The notes under the pieces: generated by a model
The model's database searches: none
Told to the model about the DNA's origin: nothing
The model's input: the letters and a program-made list of their open reading frames with translations, nothing else
Shown: in pieces, positions 5,437 to 13,104 of the stretch
Layout: every line of letters begins with the position of its first letter
Position numbering within the stretch: the stretch's first letter is position 1
Program-made: the position numbers and the translations under genes
Origin: Oscillospiraceae bacterium
Lineage (GTDB): Bacteria; Bacillota; Clostridia; Oscillospirales; UBA929
Assembly: GCA_031271325.1 (NCBI GenBank)
Contig: JAISVY010000168.1
Span: 1-13,821 of the forward strand
Direction: 5' to 3'
Length of the DNA stretch: 13,821 nucleotides

Positions 5437-8400
5437 ATGAGCGGTTTTGTCCATCTGCACGTGCATACCGAATACAGCCTGCTGGACGGCATGTGCCGGA
5501 TCGGCGGGCTGATGGAGCGTGTGAAGGCGCTTTCGCAAGAAGCCGTCGCGGTCACCGACCACGGTTCGATGTACGGCGTGATCGAGTTTTACAAGGCGGC
5601 GAAGAAAGCGGGGGTGAAGCCCGTAATCGGCTGCGAGGTGTATGTCGCGCCGCGCACGCGGCACGACAAGGTGCATGAGTTTGACAGCGAACCGTACCAT
5701 CTGGTTCTGCTCTGCGAAAACGAAACGGGGTATAAAAACCTCTGCCGCTTGGTTTCCCGCGCCAACACCGAGGGGTTTTACACCAAGCCCCGGGTAGACC
5801 GCGAATTGCTGGAGGAGCATCACGGGGGCTTGATCGCCCTCTCGGCGTGCTTGGGAGGGGAGATTCCCCGCCGCCTGACCGAGGGCGAAACCACGCTGGC
5901 CGCCGAAGCGGCGCGGTACTACGCGAACCTGTTCGGCAAAGACCGCTTTTACTTAGAGCTGCAAGACCACGGCATCGCCGAGCAGAAGAACGTCATGCGG
6001 GCGCTGCTGCGGCTTTCGCGGGAGACAGGTATCCCGCTCGTCTGCACCAACGACGCGCATTACCTGACGCGCGAGGACGCGGACGCGCAGGACGTGCTGA
6101 TGTGCATCCAAACGCAGACGACGGTTGACCGCGAAGACCGCATGAAGTTTGAGACGCAGGAGTTTTATATCAAGAGCGAGGCGGAAATGGCGGCGCTTTT
6201 TCCGCGCGAATCCCTAGACAACGCGGTCAAAATCGCGGGCATGTGCGATGTCGCGATCACGTTCGGCGAGTACCATCTGCCGCGCTTCACGCTGCCCAAG
6301 GGGGAGAACGCGCCGGAGGCGTATCTCCGCCGCCTTTGCGCCGAAGGGTATGCCCGGCGTTACCCGGACGACCCGGAGGGGTATCAGGAGCGGCTCTCGT
6401 TCGAACTGGACATGATCGCGAAGATGGGGTTTGTCGATTACTTCCTGATCGTCGCGGATTTTGTGCGCTACGCGAAAGACAACGACATCCCGGTGGGACC
6501 GGGGCGCGGCAGCGGCGCCGGTTCGATGGTGGGTTACAGTCTCGGCATCACCGACGTTGACCCGATGAAATACAACCTGCTCTTCGAGCGGTTTTTGAAC
6601 CCCGAGCGGGTGAGTATGCCCGACTTCGACATCGACTTCTGCGTCCGGCGGCGGCAGGAGGTCATCGACTACGTGACGGGGAAATACGGCGCTTCCCATG
6701 TGGCGCAGATCGTCACGTTCGGCACGATGGCGGCGCGCGCCGCCGTGCGCGATACCGCGCGGGCGCTGGGCTGGACGTATGCCGAAGCGGACACGGTGGC
6801 CAAAGCCGTGCCGTTCGCGCTGCATATGACGCTGGACAAAGCGCTGGACACCTCCCCTTCTCTAAAAGAGCTGTACGAAAACGATACCCGCGCGGGCGAG
6901 CTGATCGACATGGCGCGCAAACTGGAGGGGATGCCGCGCCACGCCTCGACACACGCGGCGGGTGTGGTGATCACGGCGGAACCGGTCAGCGAATACGTTC
7001 CGCTCGCCCGCGTCTCGCGAAAGACCTCGCGCCAGACGGCGGACAGCGACGAGAGCCTCTTGGGCGCTTCCGACGAAGCCGTTGTCACCCAATTCCCGAT
7101 GACGCAGCTGGAAGAGCTGGGACTTCTGAAGATGGACTTTTTGGGGCTGCGCAACCTGACCGTTCTGAAGGAAGCGGAGGAACTGGTCCGCAAGCGTCTG
7201 CCGGATTTTGACGGAACCTTCCCCGAGGACGATCCGGCCGTCTTTGAGATGCTCACGCAGGGAAAAACAGCGGGTGTCTTCCAGCTCGAAAGCGCGGGCA
7301 TGACCGGGGTTTGCCTGCGGCTCCGCCCGCAATCAATCGAGGACATCACCGCCGTCGTCGCGCTGTTCCGCCCGGGACCGATGGAGTCGATCCCGCGATT
7401 TATCGACAGCAAGCATCACCCCGAACGCACGACTTACAAACACCCGCTGCTGAAACCGATTCTGGACGTTACCTACGGCTGTATCGTCTATCAGGAGCAG
7501 GTGCTGGAGATACTGCGCCGCCTCGCGGGCTTTTCGCTGGGTCACGCCGACGTGGTGCGGCGGGCGATGAGCAAGAAAAAGTATGACGTGCTGGTCGCGG
7601 AGCGTCAGGCGTTTCTGGACGGCTGTAAACAAAACGGCGTACCGGAAAGCACGGCGCAGAGCATCTTCGAAGAAATTATGGACTTTGCCAACTACGCGTT
7701 TAATAAGTCCCACGCCGTTTGCTACGCGGTCATCGCTTACCGCACGGCGTACTATAAATGCCACTATCCCGCCGAGTATATGGCGGCTCTCCTGTCCAGC
7801 GTACAGGGCTGGACGGGGAAGGTCGGCGAGTATATCGCCGAATGTCAGGAGCAGGGCATTCAGGTGCTGCCGCCCGACGTCAACGCCTCGGAAGAAGGAT
7901 TTACGCCGGTGAACGGTCAGGACGCGGGACGCGCCGCCCCCGGCGCGCCGCCGGCCGTCAACGGAGAAACCGGGGCTGCCATCCGGTTCGGGCTGGGGGC
8001 GATCAAGAATCTGGGCGCGGGGTTGATCGCGGAGATGATGGAGGAACGGCGGGGAAAGCCGTTTGCGTCTTTTGAGGATTTTTGCCGCCGGATGGCGAAA
8101 CGCGACCTGAACCGGCGGGCGCTGGAATCGCTGATCAAGTGCGGCGCGTTCGATTCGATGGGCTACAAACGGCGGGCGCTGGACGCGTTGTCCGGTTCCC
8201 TGCTCGACGACATCGCGTCCGGGCGCACGATTGCCGGGCAGACCGACCTCTTCTCAATGAGCGGCGAAGAGACCCACGAGATCCCGATTCCCGACATAGA
8301 CGATTGGAGCGTAAAAGAAAAGCTCGTGATGGAACGCAGCCTGACCGGGCTGTATCTGTCCGGGCATCCGATCGACGCGTACGCCGCCGAGCTGCGGCGC

Positions 8401-8964
8401 AGCGGGGCGCGGAGCATCGCGCAGGTGGTGGAAGGGCTGGAAGACGGCACGTTTGAAGACGGTCAAAGCGTAAAGCTGGCCGGTCTGCTCTCCGGCGTCA
8501 AGACCAAGACGACCCGCAACAACACCCTGATGGCGTACGCCACGCTGGAAGACCGCGCCGGTTCGGTGGAACTGCTGCTGTTCAGCAGTGTCCTGAACCG
8601 CAGCGGCGGGTATGTCAAGAACGACGCGGCCGTGCTGATCGACGGGAAGGTGAGCGTCCGCGACGACCGCCCCGCGCAGGTACTGGTCGACGCGCTCACG
8701 CCTTTGGATGCCGTGGGTTCCGCGGACGATTTCCCGCAGACAGCGGAAGACGGCGGCAAGCTGTATATAAAACTGCCGCAGACGGGCGGCCGGGAAGCGG
8801 GGCGGGTGCTCGCGATGCTGGAGCTGTTCCCGGGAAGAACCCCGGTTGTGCTGGTTTACGCCGACACGGGCAAACGGATCGGCTGCGAATGCGCCCCCGC
8901 GCCGCTGCTGCTCTCGGAGTGCCGCTCGCTGCTGGGCGAGAAAAACGTGGTCTTGCGGGACTGA
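5437..8964 (+). CDS. dnaE: DNA polymerase III alpha subunit, DnaE type
   Basis: This is a 1175-residue replicative polymerase of family C. The order seen is: PHP domain (start of motif H6-x-H8-x-H10, then a T-D-H-G box near 44); the polymerase core with the G-P-G-R-G-S-G-A-G-S run near 353–362; P-D-F-D-I-D-F-C (395–402), giving catalytic D398 and D400; and the third catalytic Asp D567 in K-M-D-F-L-G-L-R. Q935-T-D-L-F939 matches the internal sliding-clamp binding motif, and an OB fold (about 1010–1090) follows. ATG 5437 is fixed by AAAGGAGG at 5423–5430; the upstream open frame to 5356 has no matching site. Two family-unusual loops are seen: about 20 Ser/Asp/Glu-rich residues at 528–547 and an Ala/Pro/Gly-rich stretch at 826–847. 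In low-GC Gram-positives DnaE works beside PolC; no polC is in the window. Confidence 0.97.
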   Translation: MSGFVHLHVHTEYSLLDGMCRIGGLMERVKALSQEAVAVTDHGSMYGVIEFYKAAKKAGVKPVIGCEVYVAPRTRHDKVHEFDSEPYHLVLLCENETGYKNLCRLVSRANTEGFYTKPRVDRELLEEHHGGLIALSACLGGEIPRRLTEGETTLAAEAARYYANLFGKDRFYLELQDHGIAEQKNVMRALLRLSRETGIPLVCTNDAHYLTREDADAQDVLMCIQTQTTVDREDRMKFETQEFYIKSEAEMAALFPRESLDNAVKIAGMCDVAITFGEYHLPRFTLPKGENAPEAYLRRLCAEGYARRYPDDPEGYQERLSFELDMIAKMGFVDYFLIVADFVRYAKDNDIPVGPGRGSGAGSMVGYSLGITDVDPMKYNLLFERFLNPERVSMPDFDIDFCVRRRQEVIDYVTGKYGASHVAQIVTFGTMAARAAVRDTARALGWTYAEADTVAKAVPFALHMTLDKALDTSPSLKELYENDTRAGELIDMARKLEGMPRHASTHAAGVVITAEPVSEYVPLARVSRKTSRQTADSDESLLGASDEAVVTQFPMTQLEELGLLKMDFLGLRNLTVLKEAEELVRKRLPDFDGTFPEDDPAVFEMLTQGKTAGVFQLESAGMTGVCLRLRPQSIEDITAVVALFRPGPMESIPRFIDSKHHPERTTYKHPLLKPILDVTYGCIVYQEQVLEILRRLAGFSLGHADVVRRAMSKKKYDVLVAERQAFLDGCKQNGVPESTAQSIFEEIMDFANYAFNKSHAVCYAVIAYRTAYYKCHYPAEYMAALLSSVQGWTGKVGEYIAECQEQGIQVLPPDVNASEEGFTPVNGQDAGRAAPGAPPAVNGETGAAIRFGLGAIKNLGAGLIAEMMEERRGKPFASFEDFCRRMAKRDLNRRALESLIKCGAFDSMGYKRRALDALSGSLLDDIASGRTIAGQTDLFSMSGEETHEIPIPDIDDWSVKEKLVMERSLTGLYLSGHPIDAYAAELRRSGARSIAQVVEGLEDGTFEDGQSVKLAGLLSGVKTKTTRNNTLMAYATLEDRAGSVELLLFSSVLNRSGGYVKNDAAVLIDGKVSVRDDRPAQVLVDALTPLDAVGSADDFPQTAEDGGKLYIKLPQTGGREAGRVLAMLELFPGRTPVVLVYADTGKRIGCECAPAPLLLSECRSLLGEKNVVLRD

Positions 8965-8981
8965 GAGTTTTGTGATAAAAT
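8953..8981 (+). promoter_or_regulatory. Possible pfkA promoter overlapping the end of dnaE
   Basis: TTGCGG (8953–8958), 17 bases, TAAAAT (8976–8981), with TG one base before the -10 box (extended -10). The -35 box is weak. It would allow pfkA to be transcribed apart from dnaE. Confidence 0.4.
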
Positions 8982-9010
8982 AATAAGAAAATAGGGGCGG
9001 ATGGAAAATC

Positions 9011-9994
9011 ATGGGAGTACAGCGTATCGGTTTGCTGACCAGCGGCGGGGACGCGCCCGGCATGAACGCCGCCGTCCGCGCCGTCGTGCGGACGGCGTTT
9101 GTCAACGGCATTGAGGTACTGGGGATCCGGCGGGGCTACAACGGCCTGATTCACGGCGACGTCTTCGAAATGGAGCATAAGACGGTCAACGGTCTGACCG
9201 GACGGGGCGGCACGATTCTCTACACCGCGCGTTCGCCCGAATTCGCCACCGACGAAGGCGTGCAGAGAGCGGCGAAGACATGCAAATTCCTGGGCATCGA
9301 CGCAATTATCTGCGTCGGCGGCGACGGCACTTTCCGGGGTGCGCGCGACCTGTCCAAATACAACATCCCGGCTGTCGGCATCCCGGCGACAATCGACAAC
9401 GACATCGCCTGCACCAACTACACCATCGGCTTCGACACCGCCTGCAATACCGCGATCGACGCGATCGACAAACTGCGCGATACAATGCAGTCGCACGAAC
9501 GCTGTTCGCTGGTTGAGGTGATGGGGCGTAACGCGGGGCATTTGGCCGCGTATGTCGGCATCGCGGTCGGCGCGAACGTCATACTGGTGCCTGAACGCCC
9601 CTATGACTTCCATAACGACGTGATAGAGAAAATGCGCCGCTCGCGTATTCACGGGCACAATCACTTTATCGTGATCGTCGCCGAAGGGGTGGCCGAAAAA
9701 GAAGGCGATTCCCACCAGATCGCCCGCAACATCGCCGACGAAATCGGGCTGGACGTACGCGTCACCATCTTGGGTCACATACAGCGCGGCGGGCAGCCGA
9801 ACGCGCGTGACCGCGTCACCGCCTCCCGGATGGGGCGGCACGCCGTCGAGATTCTGCGCGACGGTAAGATCAACCGGGTCATCGGTATCCAAGACGGGGT
9901 GCTGCAAGACTTCGACATCGACGAAGCGCTGCTGATGGAAAAAGACCTGCAAGAGACGATGTACGACACGGCGCGGATCCTCTCGCTTAGTTAA
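9011..9994 (+). CDS. pfkA: ATP-dependent 6-phosphofructokinase
   Basis: This cytoplasmic enzyme phosphorylates fructose 6-phosphate to fructose 1,6-bisphosphate, the committed step of glycolysis. At 327 residues it is close to the ~320 of bacterial PfkA. It has the ATP loop (S-G-G-D-A-P-G near 11–17) and G-G-D-G-T at 103–107, whose Gly marks ATP- rather than pyrophosphate-dependent enzymes. The catalytic P-A-T-I-D-N-D run is at 125–131 (D129 as base), M-G-R at 171–173, and the H-I-Q-R-G-G run near the end. ATG 9011 follows AGGGGCGG by 10 bases; an ATG at 9001 is in another frame. The dnaE–pfkA order is common in Firmicutes. uxuA starts 32 bases downstream with no terminator between, so co-transcription is likely. 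Confidence 0.96.
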   Translation: MGVQRIGLLTSGGDAPGMNAAVRAVVRTAFVNGIEVLGIRRGYNGLIHGDVFEMEHKTVNGLTGRGGTILYTARSPEFATDEGVQRAAKTCKFLGIDAIICVGGDGTFRGARDLSKYNIPAVGIPATIDNDIACTNYTIGFDTACNTAIDAIDKLRDTMQSHERCSLVEVMGRNAGHLAAYVGIAVGANVILVPERPYDFHNDVIEKMRRSRIHGHNHFIVIVAEGVAEKEGDSHQIARNIADEIGLDVRVTILGHIQRGGQPNARDRVTASRMGRHAVEILRDGKINRVIGIQDGVLQDFDIDEALLMEKDLQETMYDTARILSLS

Positions 9995-10026
9995 AAGATA
10001 AGGCTGCCGCAGGGAGGAATTCTTGA

Positions 10027-11076
10027 ATGCAAATGACAATGCGCTGGTTCGGGCGGCTCGACCCGATTCCGCTGAAGCATATCGCCCAAGTGCCCGGCGT
10101 GTCCGGTGTCGTCACAAGCCTGATGCACATCCCCGCCGGGGAGGTTTGGCCGCTCGGCGAATGCGAAGCGATGCGCGGCGAGATCAACGCCGCCGGGCTG
10201 CGCGCCGAGGTCATCGAAAGCGTGAATATCCACGAAGACATCAAGCTGGGCGCGCCGGGGCGCGACGGCTGGATTGACAAATACACCGAGACGCTGGGAA
10301 ACCTCGCGAAAATCGGCATCAAGGTGATCTGCTACAACTTTATGCCGGTGCTGGACTGGGCGCGGAGCCACCTGTTCTACGATCTGCCGGACGGTTCCAA
10401 CACGATGTTCTTCTCCCGCGCGTTTATCGGGAGCACCACGCCGGAAAAGCTGGCGGAGCGTTACGCCGAGCAGTCGGGCGGGATCGCCCTGCCGGGCTGG
10501 GAACCGGAACGGCTGAAGCATATTGTCGGGACAATTGAGAAATATAAGAGCGTCTCGCAGGAGCAGTACTGGGAAAACGCCGCGTATTTCCTGCGCCGGA
10601 TTATCCCCGAAGCAGAGCGGCTGGGCATCAAGATGGCGATTCACCCCGACGACCCGCCGTGGCCGCTGTTCGGTCTGCCGCGCCTAATCAACTCGCGCGA
10701 GAACATCAAGCGGTTCCTGAGCTTATACCCCAGCCCGAGCAACGGGCTGACCCTCTGCACCGGCTCGCTCGGTGCGGATCCGGGCAACGACGTGCCGGCG
10801 ATCATCCGGGAGTTTGCGGACTCCGTTCACTTCGCGCACGTGCGGAACCTGAAATTCCTCGGCAACGGCGATTTCTACGAGTCGGCGCACTTGAGCGCCT
10901 GCGGTTCGTTCGATATGCTTGCCATTGTCCGGGCATTGAAAGAGAGCGGTTTTGACGGCTATATCCGCCCCGACCACGGGCGTCTGATATGGGGAGAAAC
11001 GGGACGCGCCGGTTACGGGTTGTATGACAGGGCTATCGGCGCGGCGTACCTCGAAGGACTTTGGGAGGCAATATGA
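10027..11076 (+). CDS. uxuA: Mannonate dehydratase
   Basis: This enzyme dehydrates D-mannonate to 2-keto-3-deoxy-D-gluconate in glucuronate breakdown. At 349 residues it is close to the ~350 of Gram-positive UxuA. The metal ligands known for the family appear conserved: His206 in H-P-D-D-P-P, Cys244 in C-T-G-S-L-G, His271 in H-V-R-N, and Asp316 in D-H-G-R. Family runs such as H-E-D-I-K-L-G and the C-terminal Y-G-L-Y-D-R-A-I-G-A-A-Y-L are also present. ATG 10027 follows AGGGAGG by 9 bases. The usual partners (uxaC, uxuB, kdgK, kdgA) are not next to it. Instead it follows pfkA and overlaps the homoserine dehydrogenase start by 4 bases. Related sugar-acid dehydratases exist, but the overall match to UxuA is strong. 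Confidence 0.93.
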   Translation: MQMTMRWFGRLDPIPLKHIAQVPGVSGVVTSLMHIPAGEVWPLGECEAMRGEINAAGLRAEVIESVNIHEDIKLGAPGRDGWIDKYTETLGNLAKIGIKVICYNFMPVLDWARSHLFYDLPDGSNTMFFSRAFIGSTTPEKLAERYAEQSGGIALPGWEPERLKHIVGTIEKYKSVSQEQYWENAAYFLRRIIPEAERLGIKMAIHPDDPPWPLFGLPRLINSRENIKRFLSLYPSPSNGLTLCTGSLGADPGNDVPAIIREFADSVHFAHVRNLKFLGNGDFYESAHLSACGSFDMLAIVRALKESGFDGYIRPDHGRLIWGETGRAGYGLYDRAIGAAYLEGLWEAI

Positions 11077-12122
11077 AACAGATAGCGATATTGGGTTACG
11101 GAATCGTGGGTTCCGGCGTGGACGAAGTGATCAGAGAGTATGCCGAAAAAAAGCGCTCCGGCGTTACCCTTTCGGTAAAGTATATTCTGGATATCCGGGA
11201 CATCCCGGACAGCCGGGTGGTATCCGACTTCGCTCTGATCGAGGAAGACCCCGACGTAGCGGTTGTGGTGGAATCGATCGGCGGGCGCGGCGCCGCGGCC
11301 GAGTTTACCAGACGCGCCCTGTCGGCCGGCAAGCATGTGGTGACCTCCAACAAAGAGCTGGTGGCCGAACACGGCGCGGAACTGCTGGCGCTGGCCAAAG
11401 CGAACAACGCCCACTATCTCTTTGAGGCAAGCGTCGGCGGCGGCATTCCGATCATTCACCCGTTTTGCCAATGCCTGGGCGCGAACACCGTCACCGACGT
11501 GATCGGTATCTTAAACGGCACGAGCAACTACATCCTCACCCATATGGAGCAAAACGGCGCCTCGTTTGAAGAGGCGCTGAAGGAGGCGCAAAAGCTCGGA
11601 TACGCCGAAGCCGACCCGTCCGCCGACGTAGACGGGCTGGACTGCGCCCGGAAGATTTGCATCTTGGCCGACCTCGCCTACGGACGGCATATCCCCCCCT
11701 CGAATATATATGTCGAGGGGATCGGCAGCGTCACGACGGCGCACCTCCGGGAGGCGAACAAAGCCGGCTTCACAATAAAGCTGCTGGGGCGAGCCCATCA
11801 GGCTGAGGGCGAGCTGCCCCGCGTCTACGCCGCGCCGCATATGGTTGCGAAAGCGCACCCGCTGGCGGCCGTTTCGGACGTGTTCAACGCCGTGATGCTG
11901 CGCGGCAGCGTCGCCGGGGACGTGATGTTCTACGGCAGGGGCGCGGGCGCGCGCCCGACCGCGAGCGCCGTTGTCTCCGACATCCTCGATTGCCTGCGGA
12001 GCGACGATCCGCTGTGCGGCTTCGCGTGGAGCGCCGACCCGCTCGACATCGCGCCGCCGCAAAACGCCCCCGGCTACATCTTTGCCGACGGGAAGAAAAT
12101 GCGGGTGCTGAAGAACAATTGA
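11073..12122 (+). CDS. hom: Homoserine dehydrogenase, short form without ACT domain
   Basis: This enzyme reduces aspartate semialdehyde to homoserine with NAD(P)H, leading to Thr and Met. Residues 8–13 give the Rossmann G-x-G-x-x-G, followed by T-S-N-K-E-L (near 91–96), N-G-T-S-N-Y (near 149–154) and the G-R-G-A-G-x-x-P-T-A-S-A run (near 291–302). Catalytic residues line up with the yeast enzyme's E208/D219/K223 by spacing: E179, D190 and K194. It is 349 residues against ~430 for Bacillus Hom, because the C-terminal ACT domain that binds threonine is absent. The start overlaps the uxuA stop (ATGA) and GGGAGG lies 4 bases upstream; an in-frame extension to 11061 would lie inside uxuA. The last codons fall in the left inverted repeat of the element at 12117–12237. 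Confidence 0.94.
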   Translation: MKQIAILGYGIVGSGVDEVIREYAEKKRSGVTLSVKYILDIRDIPDSRVVSDFALIEEDPDVAVVVESIGGRGAAAEFTRRALSAGKHVVTSNKELVAEHGAELLALAKANNAHYLFEASVGGGIPIIHPFCQCLGANTVTDVIGILNGTSNYILTHMEQNGASFEEALKEAQKLGYAEADPSADVDGLDCARKICILADLAYGRHIPPSNIYVEGIGSVTTAHLREANKAGFTIKLLGRAHQAEGELPRVYAAPHMVAKAHPLAAVSDVFNAVMLRGSVAGDVMFYGRGAGARPTASAVVSDILDCLRSDDPLCGFAWSADPLDIAPPQNAPGYIFADGKKMRVLKNN

Positions 12123-12237
12123 GAAGCTCTAAAAACCTCGCGTTCGCCGTTAGGCGAACGAGCGGAGCGCTTGCGACCAGGCGGCTGTGCCGCGGCATCG
12201 CAAGCTGGAGCGGGAGGTTTTTTAGAGTGACCCAATT
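12117..12237. repeat. MITE/REP-like structured element with imperfect terminal inverted repeats
   Basis: The left end (12117–12139, AATTG…CTCTAAAAACCTC) is an imperfect inverted match of the right end (12214–12237, GAGGTTTTTTAGAG…CAATT). The core gives a 13-bp stem with one bulged T, and further pairing toward the outside. Between them are two hairpins. The first is CGTTCGCC (12141–12148) / GGCGAACG (12153–12160) with loop GTTA. The second is GCTTGCGA (12169–12176) / TCGCAAGC (12198–12205), enclosing GCGGC-TGT-GCCGC (12181–12193). The whole folds as a branched cloverleaf. The right arm with its T-run could also end hom transcription. There is no coding capacity. Whether it is repeated elsewhere in the genome cannot be seen here. 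Confidence 0.6.
12221..12236 (+). repeat. 16-bp direct repeat, copy 1 (right end of the structured element)
   Basis: TTTAGAGTGACCCAAT occurs here and, identical, at 13011–13026, bracketing the low-GC membrane protein gene. This copy overlaps the right terminal inverted repeat. Confidence 0.85.
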
Positions 12238-12288
12238 GAAGGATGTTTTTAGGGGGCGGGTGTTACGGAAAAACAGGATAAGCGGAAG

Positions 12289-13020
12289 ATGCGGTTCAAA
12301 CAGCGCAGCGGCGTTTTCTGGGCGGACAGAAATTTTGTCCGTGAGCATTGTATCAGGCGGCCTAACCCGGCTTGGTCCTCACGCAATCCAAAATGGGCAG
12401 TCCTGTATGTAGTTGCTTTGTTCGTTCTCGTCATTGCCTCGGCGCTCCTTGACCCTGTCAGGCTTCCTTTTTTGGGTTTACTTGTCCTGACTTATCCGCT
12501 CCTGATGACGAATGTATTCATGGCGGAACTTCGCGCCCATCGTTTTTATCAGGACGCTCTCAGACAGGGCGGGGAGACCGTCAATCCTTGGAACATGAAG
12601 CTCATCCGCAGAATATATGGCGGACATTTGATTCTGTATCCCCTCTTTATGACGTCCTTTTTCCTGCTTCTTGGATTATTGCTATACGAAGAGTTGAAAT
12701 CGCCCAGAGCGGGGTTTGAAGTCTATCCTTTATTTTTTGAGATAGGTATCACACCGGGTCTTTATATTTTCAGCATTCAAACAGGCGGGTTTACCGCCTC
12801 CCCGTACATCTTCATGGACATCAGCGAGGGTATGCTGTTCGGCGGCGCGCTGTTCGCGTATGACACACTGCGCGACATCCGCCCGGTGAAGAAGGAAAAC
12901 AATTACGAGTTGTTTTATGAGGGCAAAAAGGTTGCCGCCTTCGTAATGCTGCCGGACGATATGAATTATTTGCGCGAGGTTTTAGCCCTGCGCGGGAAAT
13001 ACGCGGAGCATTTAGAGTGA
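12289..13020 (+). CDS. Membrane protein of unknown function (orphan, low GC)
   Basis: I do not recognise this 243-residue protein. It has a basic N-terminal stretch (1–36), hydrophobic segments near 37–54, 58–78 and 112–133, a possible fourth around 143–165, and a charged cytoplasmic-looking tail (195–243). There is no signal peptide cleavage site, nucleotide loop or catalytic motif that I can name. ATG 12289 has AGGATA 8–13 bases upstream, a modest ribosome binding site; later starts cannot be excluded. Over 12481–12780 GC is about 45% by hand count, whereas sampled lines of hom and proB are about 67–77%, pointing to recent acquisition or relaxed selection. The stop codon lies inside copy 2 of the 16-bp repeat. 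It separates two amino-acid biosynthesis genes with which it shows no obvious link. Confidence 0.7.
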   Translation: MRFKQRSGVFWADRNFVREHCIRRPNPAWSSRNPKWAVLYVVALFVLVIASALLDPVRLPFLGLLVLTYPLLMTNVFMAELRAHRFYQDALRQGGETVNPWNMKLIRRIYGGHLILYPLFMTSFFLLLGLLLYEELKSPRAGFEVYPLFFEIGITPGLYIFSIQTGGFTASPYIFMDISEGMLFGGALFAYDTLRDIRPVKKENNYELFYEGKKVAAFVMLPDDMNYLREVLALRGKYAEHLE

Positions 13021-13026
13021 CCCAAT
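13011..13026 (+). repeat. 16-bp direct repeat, copy 2 (end of the orphan gene)
   Basis: This is identical to 12221–12236. It contains the last two codons and the TGA stop of the orphan membrane protein gene, then CCCAAT. Flanking bases differ from copy 1 on both sides. Confidence 0.85.
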
Positions 13027-13104
13027 CACCTGCGGACAACCCCGCCGCTTCTGCGCATAAAACGGGCGGACACCGTTCGTCCCCATAAACCGGAGGCAAA
13101 AACT

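Noticed and set aside
8696..10039. Long open frame on the - strand (447 codons)
   Set aside because: It lies opposite dnaE and pfkA, whose protein motifs are clear. Long antisense open frames are expected at this GC content. Its translation is Arg/His/Pro-rich without a recognisable domain.
12141..12205. tRNA-like cloverleaf
   Set aside because: The arms do not match tRNA spacing, no T-loop GTTCRA or CCA-ready acceptor stem is present, and the variable pairing fits a palindromic element better.
12117..12237. Integron attC site for a gene cassette
   Set aside because: The element lacks the attC core ends (RYYYAAC and GTTRRRY) at the expected places, lies upstream rather than downstream of the orphan gene, and no integrase is seen.
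13021..13104. T-box or proline-responsive leader before proB
   Set aside because: No T-box sequence, specifier stem or antiterminator/terminator pair fits in the 84 bases.
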